Of a stretch of 64,000 nt of DNA, positions 8,978 to 18,125 are shown one piece after another. The DNA comes from Enterobacter sp. SA187 (GTDB taxonomy: Bacteria > Pseudomonadota > Gammaproteobacteria > Enterobacterales > Enterobacteriaceae): contig NZ_CP019113.1 of NCBI RefSeq assembly GCF_001888805.2, positions 3,968,001-4,032,000 on the forward strand. Direction: 5' to 3'. The translations under genes were made by a program, and so were the position numbers. Position 1 is the first letter of the stretch. Each line of letters opens with the position of its first letter. The notes under the pieces are model-generated. The model ran no database searches, was not told where the DNA came from, and saw only the letters and a program-made list of their open reading frames with translations.

Positions 8978-10131
8978 GCCTGTTTTACCTTCAGCAGCGC
9001 GAGCCACAATCCGAATAATGCGTCCACCACCACTGCCAGCGCGATCACCGGGATCACGCCGAGCAGCACCAGATCCAGCGCGCTACTCAGCAATCCCTGG
9101 AACACCAGCGCCCCAAACCCGCCCGCGCCAATCAGTGCCGCAATGACCGCCATGCCGATGGTCTGCACCGTCACCACCCGCAGACTGCGCAGCAATAAAG
9201 GCAACGCCAGCGGCAGGCGCACCTGCAAAAAGCGCTGCCGGGCGCTCATGCCCATGCCGGCGGCGCTTTCCAGCACCTCGCGCGGTACCTGGTTTAAACC
9301 GGCCACCACGCCGCGCACCAGCGGCAGCAGCGCATAAAGAATGAGCGCGATCAGCGCGGGCGTCAGGCCGGTACCGGCAATGCCAAGCTGTCCCAGCACC
9401 GGAAAGCGTTGCACCAGACCGGCAAGGGGCGCGATCAGCAGACCAAACAGCGCCACCGAGGGCACTGTCTGAATGACGTTAAGCACCGCGAACACCGGCC
9501 CCTGACGCGACGGATGGCGGTAACACCACAACCCCAGCAGCCCGCCCACCAGCAGCGCAGGCAGCAGCGTGCCGACCAGCAACAGCAAATGGCGGGTCAA
9601 CGCATCGTCAAACACGTCCTGACGGTTGGCGTACTCTTTCAGCAGGGAGAGATCGTTAAGATAGCCATAGTGCAGCAGAAACAGCGGCAGGATCCAGATT
9701 TGCGCATGTAACAGCCAGCGCCAGACGGGGCCTGCCGTCAGGCGACGAATGGTATCGCTGGCGGCAAGCAGCGCCAGCGCCAGCCACAGCCACAGACCGC
9801 TGCCCATGGACGTACGGGCAAGCGTACTGCCCTGCTGCGCCAGATCCGTCGCCGCCCGGCCTGCCGCCCATACCAGCACAATAAACAGCCCTTCCGCGAG
9901 GATAAGCGTGGCGGCCTGAGGCCAGCGACGGGGCAGAAAACAGAGCGCCATCAGCAGCAACGGCGCTGCCAGCCACAGCCATGACGAGGCCGGCCAGACC
10001 TGCCATAACAGGCGGCTTTCGCCGGACACCAGCCGGTTAGGCGCATAATTAACAAAGGGCAGCAGCGAGGCTGCCAGCGCGATCAGCGCCAGCAGCAACA
10101 CCACGCGATTATGACAACGGATCAATACCAT
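8974..10131 (-). CDS. yehY: Betaine-type ABC importer, large permease YehY
   Basis: The protein is 385 residues, the same as E. coli YehY. An N-terminal membrane extension of about 170 residues precedes a BPD_transp_1 permease domain with the coupling motif AAGMGMSARQRFLQV. It pairs with YehW to form the membrane channel. The start at 10131 lies 12 bases after the osmF stop, so osmF-yehY-yehX-yehW reads as one tightly packed operon on the minus strand. Confidence 0.95.
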   Translation of the reverse strand: MVLIRCHNRVVLLLALIALAASLLPFVNYAPNRLVSGESRLLWQVWPASSWLWLAAPLLLMALCFLPRRWPQAATLILAEGLFIVLVWAAGRAATDLAQQGSTLARTSMGSGLWLWLALALLAASDTIRRLTAGPVWRWLLHAQIWILPLFLLHYGYLNDLSLLKEYANRQDVFDDALTRHLLLLVGTLLPALLVGGLLGLWCYRHPSRQGPVFAVLNVIQTVPSVALFGLLIAPLAGLVQRFPVLGQLGIAGTGLTPALIALILYALLPLVRGVVAGLNQVPREVLESAAGMGMSARQRFLQVRLPLALPLLLRSLRVVTVQTIGMAVIAALIGAGGFGALVFQGLLSSALDLVLLGVIPVIALAVVVDALFGLWLALLKVKQA

Positions 10132-10143
10132 CCCATCCTGTGA

Positions 10144-11061
10144 TTACTTCACCAGTCCTTTTTGCTTCAGGTAGTCAGCGGCGACTTTCTTCGCGTCCAG
10201 CCCTTCCACGGCGATGCTGGCATTCAGCTGTTGCAGCGTTTTTTCATCGAGGCTGGCGAAGACCGGCTTCAGCCATTCGTCCAGCTGCGGATACGCTTTT
10301 AGCACCGCCTCGCGCACCACCGGCGTTGGGGCGTAAATCGGCTGTACGCCTTTCGGATCGGTCAGGGTTTGCAGACCCAGCGCCGCTACCGGGCCGTCGG
10401 TGCCGTAGGCCATGGCGGCATTCACGCCGGAGGTTTGCTGCGCCGCAGCTTTGATGGTCACAGCGGTATCGCCGCCCGCCAGCGACAGCAGCTGATCCTG
10501 ATTCAGGTTAAAGCCATAGGCCTTTTCAAAGGCGGGCAGCGCATCGGCGCGTTCGATAAATTCCGCGGACGCCGCCAGTTTGAAGGTGCCGCCCTCTTTC
10601 AGGTAACGGCTCAGATCGTCAAGGGAGGTCAGCTTGCCCTTCTCCGCCACGTCTTTACGCACGGCGATAGTCCAGGTGTTGTTGGCGGGCGCAGGCGTCA
10701 GCCATACCAGCTTGTTCTGTTCGGCATCCAGTTTTTTGACTTTTTCATAGCCCTGCTGCGCGTTTTTCCACGCCGCGTCGTTTTCATCTTTAAAGAAGAA
10801 CGCGCCATTGCCGGTGTATTCCGGATAAATATCCAGCTCGCCGGAGGTGATCGCCCCGCGCACCACCGGCGTGGTACCGAGTTGCACTTTATTAACGGTC
10901 TTCACGCCGTGGCTTTCCAGCACCTGCAAAATAATATTGCCCAGCAGCGCGCCTTCGGTATCAATTTTTGAACCGACCTTAATTGGCTCCGCCGCCAGCG
11001 CCGGCAGGCTCACCGCCGCGATCAACGCCAGTGAGCCAAGCATCCCCTTTTTGATTGTCAT
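10144..11061 (-). CDS. osmF: Periplasmic binding protein OsmF (YehZ)
   Basis: The 305-residue substrate-binding protein is identical in length to E. coli OsmF. A Sec signal peptide ends near PALA-A (about residue 24), and an OpuAC/QAT-type binding domain follows. It delivers osmolyte-like quaternary ammonium compounds to YehYXW. In E. coli the operon is induced by osmotic and stationary-phase stress through RpoS; no promoter could be assigned with certainty in the 66 bases upstream, where an MFS gene of the same orientation ends. Confidence 0.95.
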   Translation of the reverse strand: MTIKKGMLGSLALIAAVSLPALAAEPIKVGSKIDTEGALLGNIILQVLESHGVKTVNKVQLGTTPVVRGAITSGELDIYPEYTGNGAFFFKDENDAAWKNAQQGYEKVKKLDAEQNKLVWLTPAPANNTWTIAVRKDVAEKGKLTSLDDLSRYLKEGGTFKLAASAEFIERADALPAFEKAYGFNLNQDQLLSLAGGDTAVTIKAAAQQTSGVNAAMAYGTDGPVAALGLQTLTDPKGVQPIYAPTPVVREAVLKAYPQLDEWLKPVFASLDEKTLQQLNASIAVEGLDAKKVAADYLKQKGLVK

Positions 11062-11127
11062 CGTGCTTTCCTCGTTTTTTGCCGTCTGCTATCAGCAGCT
11101 TGTGTAAAAAGCGTAGACGATATATCG

Positions 11128-12366
11128 CTAGTCTGCGGGGTTCTCTGGCAGCTTTAACGGTACGGTCATAATACTGGCCGAAAAATAGAGCAGCGCAATG
11201 ACCCACAGCGTGCCTTCCACGCCCAGCGGACCCACGCACAACGTGACGATAACAGGCCCGGCAAAATTGCTCAGCCCCGAGCCAAGATTAAGACAGGAGA
11301 TGGCGGTGCCTTTATTTTCCGGCAGCAGCGAGGGGACCAGCGCGCTCAGCGGCCCAAAGGCGCCGAGGCCGATGGCATAGAGCGCAAGCGCCATGAACAG
11401 CGCGGCATTGCTGTGACCAAAGATCACCGGCGCATAACAGACCGCCAGCGATGCCAGCCCGCAAAGGGTGCCGGAAAACCACATCACCGTATTGCGCCAG
11501 CCGATGGTGTCCCCCAGCCAGCCGAACAGATAGCTGGCGAAAATGTTCACCACATTGACCAGTCCCCAGATGGTCAGCCATTCGGCGATGCTGAAGCCGA
11601 AGCGCGGCAGATACATCGGCATGAGGATCACCAGCGAAAATTTGCCGATGTCATTGATGGTTTTGACCATCACCGCGAGCCGCATTTTCGGCTGGCGCAC
11701 CAGCACCATAAGTCCCTCGCCCATCGCCTGACGGATGCTCTGGCTGCGGGTGAAACGGGGTCTGTCGCTATTGAGGATCAGCGCGCATACGGCTCCCAGC
11801 GCAACAAAAATAAAACCGCTGGCCAGGGTGGCGGTTTCCCCGATGGCGGGCAGCATCAGTCCTGAATACCAGGGTCCGACAATGGTCATGCCGACGCCAA
11901 AGGCGATCCAGAACCACGACACCGCGCGGCCTAATATCCGCGCTTCGCAGCGCTGGTTGATCCACACCAGAAAGGAGTAGGCAAACAGCGGATAGGCCAC
12001 GCCGCGCAGGGCATAGCTGACGATCATCATCGGATAGTGGTTATCCGGCAGAGCGACAAAAATAAAGGGCACCGATCCGGCGAAATAGCACACCGTCGCC
12101 GCCCACATCAGCCGCCGCACGCCCAGTACGCCAGCGCCGATGCCGGAAAACCACGACACCGCCGCCACGCACAGGCCGAAAATTGAGGACAGCAGGCTGA
12201 TATCGGTGGCCGCGAAGCCGCGCGTTTGCAGCATCGATGCCAGCCAGCTCTGTTCGATGGTCGCGCCGGTGATAAAGAGAAAGACGCCGATAAATCCCCA
12301 GCAAAGCTCGCGGGGCAAGCCGAGGCGCGCCCAGACGCCCCGCTGGATAAAAAGACTTTGATCCAT
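11128..12366 (-). CDS. MFS transporter of the RbtT/DalT/CsbX polyol type
   Basis: The 412-residue inner-membrane protein has about twelve hydrophobic segments and family hallmarks GVAYPLFAYSFLVWI and WFWIAFGVG, which recall ribitol and arabinitol permeases (RbtT/DalT) and CsbX. The substrate is not known from sequence. The start at 12366 (MDQSLFIQRG) has AAGGAT upstream; an open extension to 12435 overlaps the divergent gene and is rejected. It is absent from this place in E. coli K-12 and sits directly upstream of osmF in the same orientation, so some read-through into the osmF operon is possible. Confidence 0.8.
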   Translation of the reverse strand: MDQSLFIQRGVWARLGLPRELCWGFIGVFLFITGATIEQSWLASMLQTRGFAATDISLLSSIFGLCVAAVSWFSGIGAGVLGVRRLMWAATVCYFAGSVPFIFVALPDNHYPMMIVSYALRGVAYPLFAYSFLVWINQRCEARILGRAVSWFWIAFGVGMTIVGPWYSGLMLPAIGETATLASGFIFVALGAVCALILNSDRPRFTRSQSIRQAMGEGLMVLVRQPKMRLAVMVKTINDIGKFSLVILMPMYLPRFGFSIAEWLTIWGLVNVVNIFASYLFGWLGDTIGWRNTVMWFSGTLCGLASLAVCYAPVIFGHSNAALFMALALYAIGLGAFGPLSALVPSLLPENKGTAISCLNLGSGLSNFAGPVIVTLCVGPLGVEGTLWVIALLYFSASIMTVPLKLPENPAD

Positions 12367-12520
12367 GATGTTATCCTTAACAAGATTTTCGTCCCTGAAG
12401 GTGAAGGCCGCATTATGCGGATTACCGCCCGCCATTTTTGTGACGCGCTTTCTGAGTCTGGTGAAAACGTACTACAGTGTGCCGATAAATCTTTTACAGG
12501 ACAGGTTAAGCGAGTATCAG

Positions 12521-13558
12521 ATGTCACAATACTGGTGGAAGGATTTACTCGACCGCAATGGCCACTGGCAGGGGCTGGAACTGCAGGTGCAGGAAAGCGA
12601 CTCTCCCGTGCAGGCCATGGAAATGTTAAGCGGCCATCATGGCCGTATGGCGCTACAGCTCCAGGGAGAAACACTGTTCTGGGCCACGATGCTTGCGGAT
12701 CACTCAGGCGTCTGGCTGGTGTTTAATGCCGATCATCCGGGCCAGCAATCCTTGTTGCCGCCGGTGACTTCCGCAGACGTGGAATGGGTCCAAAAGCAGG
12801 CCGTACACGATCCGCTAAGCGAATGGTGTCGCTATTTTGCCCGACAGTTAATGACGGCCCCCACGCCGTTGTTGTCCGCGCGTCGGTGGTTGTTAAGACC
12901 CATGATGCCAGTAAGCGCAGCTCCGCGCCCCCTGGCGCAGCGACAGCCCGTTGCCGACTGGCGTTTTGAGTCGCCGACAAGCGCCGGAAATATCGGCTGC
13001 GACTGGGTGCTCTATGGCGAAGATTTCCCGGATGTAGCAGACCCGCAAAAAGTCATGCTGGTGGACTGGTGGTGGGGAGGCAATTTACTGCGGGGCCGCT
13101 ATCCGATCGACCGCGATGCGGGACGCCTGAAATGGTGGCGGAAAAAAAGCCGTGAAGGGACATTGCCGCCGGTACTGGTCTGGTACATTGCCGGGCTGGC
13201 CTCCTTTGTGATCCTCGACGGACATTATCGCCTGCAGGCAGCAATCGATGAGGGCATTGCCCCTGAATTTGTGGTGCTCAGTGAACTGAATGAGCGGACG
13301 TTTACGCCGGATCCGGGCCAGCAGGCGCGGGTCGTTAAGGCATTAGAGATGCAGCAGCAGCGTAATCCGGGGTTTAACGTTGAGGGGATCAATCAGACCT
13401 TGATTAACCTTTATGATACCCGCTATCTGTACGCGTCCACCCACAGTCGGGCGATCCTCGGCGAGGGCACGGGCTGGGCGCGGGATTTAAGGAATTATTT
13501 GCAAAAGCATCAGTTGAGTGAATATCTGGGACGCATCATGGCACGGGTGAGTGAATAA
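12521..13558 (+). CDS. Uncharacterised protein with ParB-like motif
   Basis: The 345-residue soluble protein has no signal peptide or membrane segment. I do not recognise a named family. Around residues 240-262 the sequence VILDGHYRLQAAIDEG resembles the DGHHRL box of ParB/sulfiredoxin-like nuclease folds, preceded by LPPVLVWYIAG where such folds place a beta strand. The N-terminal half is rich in tryptophan and lacks a clear domain. The start at 12521 (MSQYWWKDLL) is preferred; the frame is open back to 12365, but that would overlap the divergent MFS gene. It lies alone between the MFS gene and a BIME. No DNA-binding helix-turn-helix is visible, so a plasmid-partition role is unlikely. Confidence 0.75.
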   Translation: MSQYWWKDLLDRNGHWQGLELQVQESDSPVQAMEMLSGHHGRMALQLQGETLFWATMLADHSGVWLVFNADHPGQQSLLPPVTSADVEWVQKQAVHDPLSEWCRYFARQLMTAPTPLLSARRWLLRPMMPVSAAPRPLAQRQPVADWRFESPTSAGNIGCDWVLYGEDFPDVADPQKVMLVDWWWGGNLLRGRYPIDRDAGRLKWWRKKSREGTLPPVLVWYIAGLASFVILDGHYRLQAAIDEGIAPEFVVLSELNERTFTPDPGQQARVVKALEMQQQRNPGFNVEGINQTLINLYDTRYLYASTHSRAILGEGTGWARDLRNYLQKHQLSEYLGRIMARVSE

Positions 13559-13621
13559 TAAATTTTGTATCCATTGTGACGCGCAGGAAGGCTTTGGCAT
13601 GTTACACATGAGCAATGCGTT

Positions 13622-13729
13622 GCCCGGCGGCGCAAGCTTGCCGGGCCTACAAATTAGTCCGCAGACCGGATAAGCCCGTAGGCCGGGTAAAACGGTAGGC
13701 CGGGTAAGACGCCGTCGCCACCCGGCGAA
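13622..13729. repeat. REP/BIME cluster before bglX
   Basis: REP palindromes repeat: CCCGGCGGCGCAAGCTTGCC followed by GGGCC, then two GTAGGCCGGGTAA units and a closing GCCACCCGGCG. It lies between two converging genes. Confidence 0.85.
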
Positions 13730-13739
13730 ACAGAAAAGC

Positions 13740-13766
13740 AAAAAAAACGCCACCGGACGGTGGCGT
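13740..13766 (-). terminator. Rho-independent terminator of bglX
   Basis: Read on the minus strand, ACGCCACCG pairs with CGGTGGCGT around a two-base loop and a run of at least seven T follows. It lies about 20 bases past the bglX stop. Confidence 0.85.
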
Positions 13767-13786
13767 TGGGGATTACGGAAAAAGGA

Positions 13787-16084
13787 TCACAGCAGTTCGA
13801 ACTCGCCCTGCTTCACGCGGGCGGAATCGGTGCCGATAAAGACGTTAAATTTGCCCGGCTCCGCATCGTATTTCATCTGCTGGTTCCAGAACTTCAGCGC
13901 CTCAATATCGATCGGGAAGCTGACGGTCTGGGTCTCACCCGGTTTCAGGGTGATTTTTTCAAAGCCCTTCAGCTGTTTCACCGGACGGCTCATCGAGGCG
14001 GTCACGTCCTGCAGATACATTTGCAGTACCGTTGCGCCTTCGCGTTTGCCGGTATTAGTCACCTCAACGCTTGCCGTCACCGTGCCGTCACGCTTCATGG
14101 TTGGCGCAGACAGTTTCACATCAGACACGCTGAACGTGGTGTAGCTCAGGCCATAGCCAAACGGATACAGCGGGCCGTTCGCTTCGTCGAAGTAGCGCGA
14201 GGTGTACTTGTTCGGCTTATCAGCGTTATACGGACGACCGGTGTTCAGGTGGCTGTAGTAGACCGGGATCTGCCCGACAGAGCGCGGGAAGGACATCGGC
14301 AGCTTGCCGGACGGGTTGTAATCGCCAAACAGCACATCGGCGATAGCGTTTCCGCCTTCGGTGCCCGCAAACCAGGTTTCGAGGATCGCATCCGCCTGCT
14401 GATCTTCTTTCACCAGCGCCAGCGGACGACCATTCATCAGCACCAGCACCAGCGGTTTACCGGTGGCTTTTAGCGCCGCGATCAGATTGCGCTGGCTTTG
14501 CGGCAGGGTGAGATCGGTACGGCTGGAGGCTTCATGGGCCATACCCTGGGCTTCGCCGACCACGGCCACCACCACGTCAGACTGATTCGCCACTTTTACC
14601 GCTTCGTCGATCATCGCCTGCGGCGTGCGTTCATCCACCTGCACCGCCGGTTCGTACTGGTTTAAGAAGGTGACAATGTCTTTGTCATCGGTGATATTCG
14701 CGCCTTTCGCGACTATCACTTTGCCCTGGTCGCCGATGGCGTTTTTAATGCCGGTCAGCACGGTCACGGACTGATCCGCCACCCCTGCCGCCGACCAGCT
14801 ACCCATCACGTCGCGCTTGCTGTCAGCCAGCGGGCCCACCACCGCGATGGTGGCATTCTTTTTCAGCGGCAGCGTATCAAGACGGTTTTTCAGCAGCACC
14901 AGGCTTTCGCGCGCCACTTCACGGGCTTCTTTACGATGCAGACGGCTTTCGGCGTTGGTGTCCTGCGGATCGGTCTCTTTCGCGCCCAGGTGGCTGTACG
15001 GATCGTTAAACAACCCCATATCATATTTCACGTTCAGCACGTGACGGGTGGCGTCATCCAGTTCAGCCATGGTCACTTTGCCGTTTTTGATCAGATCCGG
15101 CAGGTATTTGCTGTAATACTCATCGGCCATGCTCATATCGACGCCGGATTTCAGCGCCACGCGCACGGCGTCTGCCGGATCGGCGGCGGTACCGTGTTTA
15201 ATCAGCTCTTTGATCGCGCCGTGGTCAGAAATGGTGATGCCTTTAAAGCCCCACTCCTTGCGCAGCAGATCTTTTAACAGCCAGGGATCGGAGGCCGCAG
15301 GGGTGCCGTTAAGGGAGTTCAGGGCGATCATCACCCCGCCGCTGCCCGCGTCCAGCGCCGCTTTGTACGGCGGCATGTAGTCGTTGAACAGACGCTGCGA
15401 GCTCATGTCGACGCTGTTGTACTCTTTACCGCCTTCCACCGCGCCGTAAGCGGCGAAGTGTTTCACGCTGGTCATTACCGAATAGCGATCCGCCGGGCTT
15501 TTACCCTGCATGGATTCCACCATGGTTTTACCCATGCTGGCGGTCAGGTAAGTATCTTCCCCGAAGCCTTCGGAACCCCGGCCCCAGCGCGGATCGCGGG
15601 AGACGTCGACCATCGGCGCCCAGGTCATGTTCAGGCCATCGTCAGCGGCTTCATAAGCGGAAATGCGGCCGACGGTTTTCACCGCCTCAAGGTTAAAGGA
15701 GGACGCGAGACCGAGGCTAATCGGGAAGACGGTGCGCTGACCGTGCACCACGTCGTAGGCAAAGAACAGCGGGATTTTCAGGCGGCTGAGCTGCATCGCC
15801 TGATCCTGCATGGCGCGAATGTCCTGGCGGGTAACGGTGTTAAAAATCGCCCCGACCTGACTTGCTTTGATCATCTCGCGGATGGCTTCTTTCGGGTTAT
15901 CCGGCCCGACGCTGATAAGACGTAACTGACCGATTTTTTCATCGGTGGTCATTTTGCCGAGTAATTCGGTGACAAAGGCATCACGCGCTTCCGGCGTAAG
16001 GGGATGATTGCCGGTCGTTTCTTCCGCCAGCGCGGGTTGCAGCGCCAGACTCACAGCGACACCTACAGAACATAGCCATTTCAT
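13787..16084 (-). CDS. bglX: Periplasmic beta-glucosidase BglX
   Basis: This glycoside hydrolase family 3 enzyme of 765 residues equals E. coli BglX in length. A Sec signal peptide covers residues 1-20 (cleavage after LQPALA). The N-terminal TIM-barrel domain carries the nucleophile Asp287 in TISDHG and substrate-binding KHFAAYG near 208-214. The C-terminal GH3 domain and a fibronectin III-like tail follow from about residue 400. It hydrolyses beta-glucosides in the periplasm. It is divergent from dld. Confidence 0.97.
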   Translation of the reverse strand: MKWLCSVGVAVSLALQPALAEETTGNHPLTPEARDAFVTELLGKMTTDEKIGQLRLISVGPDNPKEAIREMIKASQVGAIFNTVTRQDIRAMQDQAMQLSRLKIPLFFAYDVVHGQRTVFPISLGLASSFNLEAVKTVGRISAYEAADDGLNMTWAPMVDVSRDPRWGRGSEGFGEDTYLTASMGKTMVESMQGKSPADRYSVMTSVKHFAAYGAVEGGKEYNSVDMSSQRLFNDYMPPYKAALDAGSGGVMIALNSLNGTPAASDPWLLKDLLRKEWGFKGITISDHGAIKELIKHGTAADPADAVRVALKSGVDMSMADEYYSKYLPDLIKNGKVTMAELDDATRHVLNVKYDMGLFNDPYSHLGAKETDPQDTNAESRLHRKEAREVARESLVLLKNRLDTLPLKKNATIAVVGPLADSKRDVMGSWSAAGVADQSVTVLTGIKNAIGDQGKVIVAKGANITDDKDIVTFLNQYEPAVQVDERTPQAMIDEAVKVANQSDVVVAVVGEAQGMAHEASSRTDLTLPQSQRNLIAALKATGKPLVLVLMNGRPLALVKEDQQADAILETWFAGTEGGNAIADVLFGDYNPSGKLPMSFPRSVGQIPVYYSHLNTGRPYNADKPNKYTSRYFDEANGPLYPFGYGLSYTTFSVSDVKLSAPTMKRDGTVTASVEVTNTGKREGATVLQMYLQDVTASMSRPVKQLKGFEKITLKPGETQTVSFPIDIEALKFWNQQMKYDAEPGKFNVFIGTDSARVKQGEFELL

Positions 16085-16267
16085 GTCGTATATCTCTCGT
16101 AATTACAGCCGTATCAGCGGCAGAGCGTGCGAAAACCGCAGTGTGCCATAATCGTAGTAGCTGTTGCAGGGTTATTCTCTTATTTTTCTGACGATTACTT
16201 CCGCGTGATGTATTTTCCCGCGCTATGCTTTAAAGCGTCAATTTTGCCCCGCCACAAGGAGTGGATC

Positions 16268-17974
16268 ATGTCTGGTCATCATCCTGATAATAACGCTGCT
16301 TTTTTGCAGGAACTTACCCGCCTCGTGGGCCACGCCCATCTGCTGACTGAACCGGCCAAAACCGCGCGCTACCGTAAAGGCTTCCGCTCGGGCCAGGGCG
16401 ATGCGCTGGCCGTCGTCTTCCCCGGCTCGCTGCTGGAACTGTGGCATGTGCTGAGCGCCTGCGTGCGCGCCGATAAAATTATTCTTATGCAGGCGGCGAA
16501 CACCGGTCTTACCGCAGGATCAACGCCGGACGGCAATGATTACGACCGCGAGATCGTCATCATCAGCACGCTGCGTCTCGATAAGCTGCACCTGCTGGAA
16601 AAAGGCGAGCAGGTGCTGGCGTATCCGGGCACCACCCTTTATTCGCTGGAAAAAGCGCTCAAACCGCTGGGTCGTGAACCCCACTCGGTGATTGGATCCT
16701 CATGCATAGGCGCGTCGGTCATTGGCGGCATCTGTAACAACTCCGGCGGCTCGCTGGTACAGCGCGGCCCGGCCTACACCGAAATGTCGCTGTTTGCGCG
16801 TATTAATGAAGACGGCCAGTTACAGCTGGTGAACCATCTGGGGATCGATCTGGGCAGCACGCCGGAGCAGATCCTCAGCAAGCTGGACGACGATCGCATT
16901 AACGACGCCGATGTGCGTCACGATGGCCGCCACGCCCACGATCACGACTATATTACCCGCGTACGCGACATCACGGCTGACACTCCGGCGCGCTATAACG
17001 CCGATCCGGATCGCCTGTTTGAATCCTCCGGCTGCGCGGGCAAGCTCGCGGTCTTTGCCGTGCGTCTGGACACCTTCCCGGCGGAAAAACGCCAGCAGGT
17101 ATTTTACATCGGCACCAATCAGCCGGAGGTGCTGACGGAGATCCGCCGACATATTCTGGCGAACTTCACCCATCTGCCGGTGGCGGGTGAGTATATGCAT
17201 CGCGATATTTACGACATCGCCGCGCGCTACGGGAAAGACACTTTCCTGATGATCGACAAGCTCGGCACCGACAAAATGCCGATGTTCTTCACCCTGAAAG
17301 GCCGCACCGACGCGATGCTGGAAAAAGTACCGCTGGTGAAACCGCACTTTACCGACCGGGCGATGCAGAAGCTGGGCAATCTGTTCCCGAACCATCTGCC
17401 GCCGCGCATGAAAACCTGGCGGGATAAGTACGAACATCATCTGCTGCTGAAAATGTCCGGCGAGGGCATTGCGGAAGCACAGAGCTGGCTGAAGTCCTAC
17501 TTCGCTGATGCAGAGGGCGATTTCTTCGCCTGTACCACCGAAGAAGGCAATAAAGCCTTCCTGCACCGCTTTGCGGCGGCGGGGGCGGCAATCCGTTATC
17601 AGGCAGTGCATGCGGAGGAAGTGGAAGATATTCTGGCGCTGGATATTGCCCTGCGGCGCAACGACGAGCAGTGGTTTGAAACGCTGCCGCCTGAAATCGA
17701 CAGCCAGTTAGTTCACAAGCTCTATTACGGGCATTTCATGTGCTACGTCTTCCATCAGGATTACATCGTGAAAAAAGGCGTCGATGCCCATGCGCTGAAA
17801 GAGCAGATGCTGGCGCTGTTGCATGCGCGCGGGGCGCAGTATCCGGCGGAACATAATGTCGGTCACCTGTACGAAGCGGCAGAAAGTTTAAAACAATTTT
17901 ATCGCAGCAATGACCCGACAAACAGCATGAACCCCGGCATCGGCAAGACTTCAAAGCTAAAAAACTGGGCGTAA
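16268..17974 (+). CDS. dld: Quinone-dependent D-lactate dehydrogenase
   Basis: This 568-residue peripheral membrane flavoenzyme is close to the 571 of E. coli Dld. The FAD-binding PCMH domain is at about 40-210 (SVIGSSCIGASVIGGICNN is the flavin-contact stretch), and the membrane-binding and cap domains follow. It oxidises D-lactate to pyruvate and feeds electrons to the quinone pool. Start 16268 (MSGHHPDNNA) has a GGAG box upstream; an open frame to 16127 overlaps the bglX promoter region and is rejected. Production of pyruvate links it loosely to the BtsSR system. Confidence 0.97.
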   Translation: MSGHHPDNNAAFLQELTRLVGHAHLLTEPAKTARYRKGFRSGQGDALAVVFPGSLLELWHVLSACVRADKIILMQAANTGLTAGSTPDGNDYDREIVIISTLRLDKLHLLEKGEQVLAYPGTTLYSLEKALKPLGREPHSVIGSSCIGASVIGGICNNSGGSLVQRGPAYTEMSLFARINEDGQLQLVNHLGIDLGSTPEQILSKLDDDRINDADVRHDGRHAHDHDYITRVRDITADTPARYNADPDRLFESSGCAGKLAVFAVRLDTFPAEKRQQVFYIGTNQPEVLTEIRRHILANFTHLPVAGEYMHRDIYDIAARYGKDTFLMIDKLGTDKMPMFFTLKGRTDAMLEKVPLVKPHFTDRAMQKLGNLFPNHLPPRMKTWRDKYEHHLLLKMSGEGIAEAQSWLKSYFADAEGDFFACTTEEGNKAFLHRFAAAGAAIRYQAVHAEEVEDILALDIALRRNDEQWFETLPPEIDSQLVHKLYYGHFMCYVFHQDYIVKKGVDAHALKEQMLALLHARGAQYPAEHNVGHLYEAAESLKQFYRSNDPTNSMNPGIGKTSKLKNWA

Positions 17975-17994
17975 TGCAAACCGAAAGCGTAACC

Positions 17995-18019
17995 GCATAG
18001 CGCAAGCCCGGCGCTATGC
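17995..18019 (+). terminator. Hairpin downstream of dld
   Basis: GCATAGCGC pairs perfectly with GCGCTATGC around a seven-base loop, 20 bases after the dld stop. There is no T run, so termination is only possible. Confidence 0.45.
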
Positions 18020-18080
18020 ATTGCACTGTGATGTATGGGGTATTCCGTGTTCCTTTTTCGTACTAGAGTAGCGCTATGTC

Positions 18081-18102
18081 GCCATAGAAACGTTTCTATG
18101 GC
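18081..18102. promoter_or_regulatory. Perfect 22-bp palindrome upstream of the GNAT gene
   Basis: The half GCCATAGAAAC is followed directly by its exact reverse complement GTTTCTATGGC. The centre, GAAACGTTTC, is the core seen in many LacI-family operators. It ends nine bases before the AGGAG Shine-Dalgarno of the acetyltransferase gene, so it could be a repressor site or an RNA hairpin in the leader. Confidence 0.55.
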
Positions 18103-18125
18103 ATGCCATTCAGGAGCCTATGCCC

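Noticed and set aside
12521..13558. Plasmid-type ParB partition protein
   Set aside because: Only the short DGHYRL box is shared; no ParA partner, no helix-turn-helix and no parS-like repeats are present.
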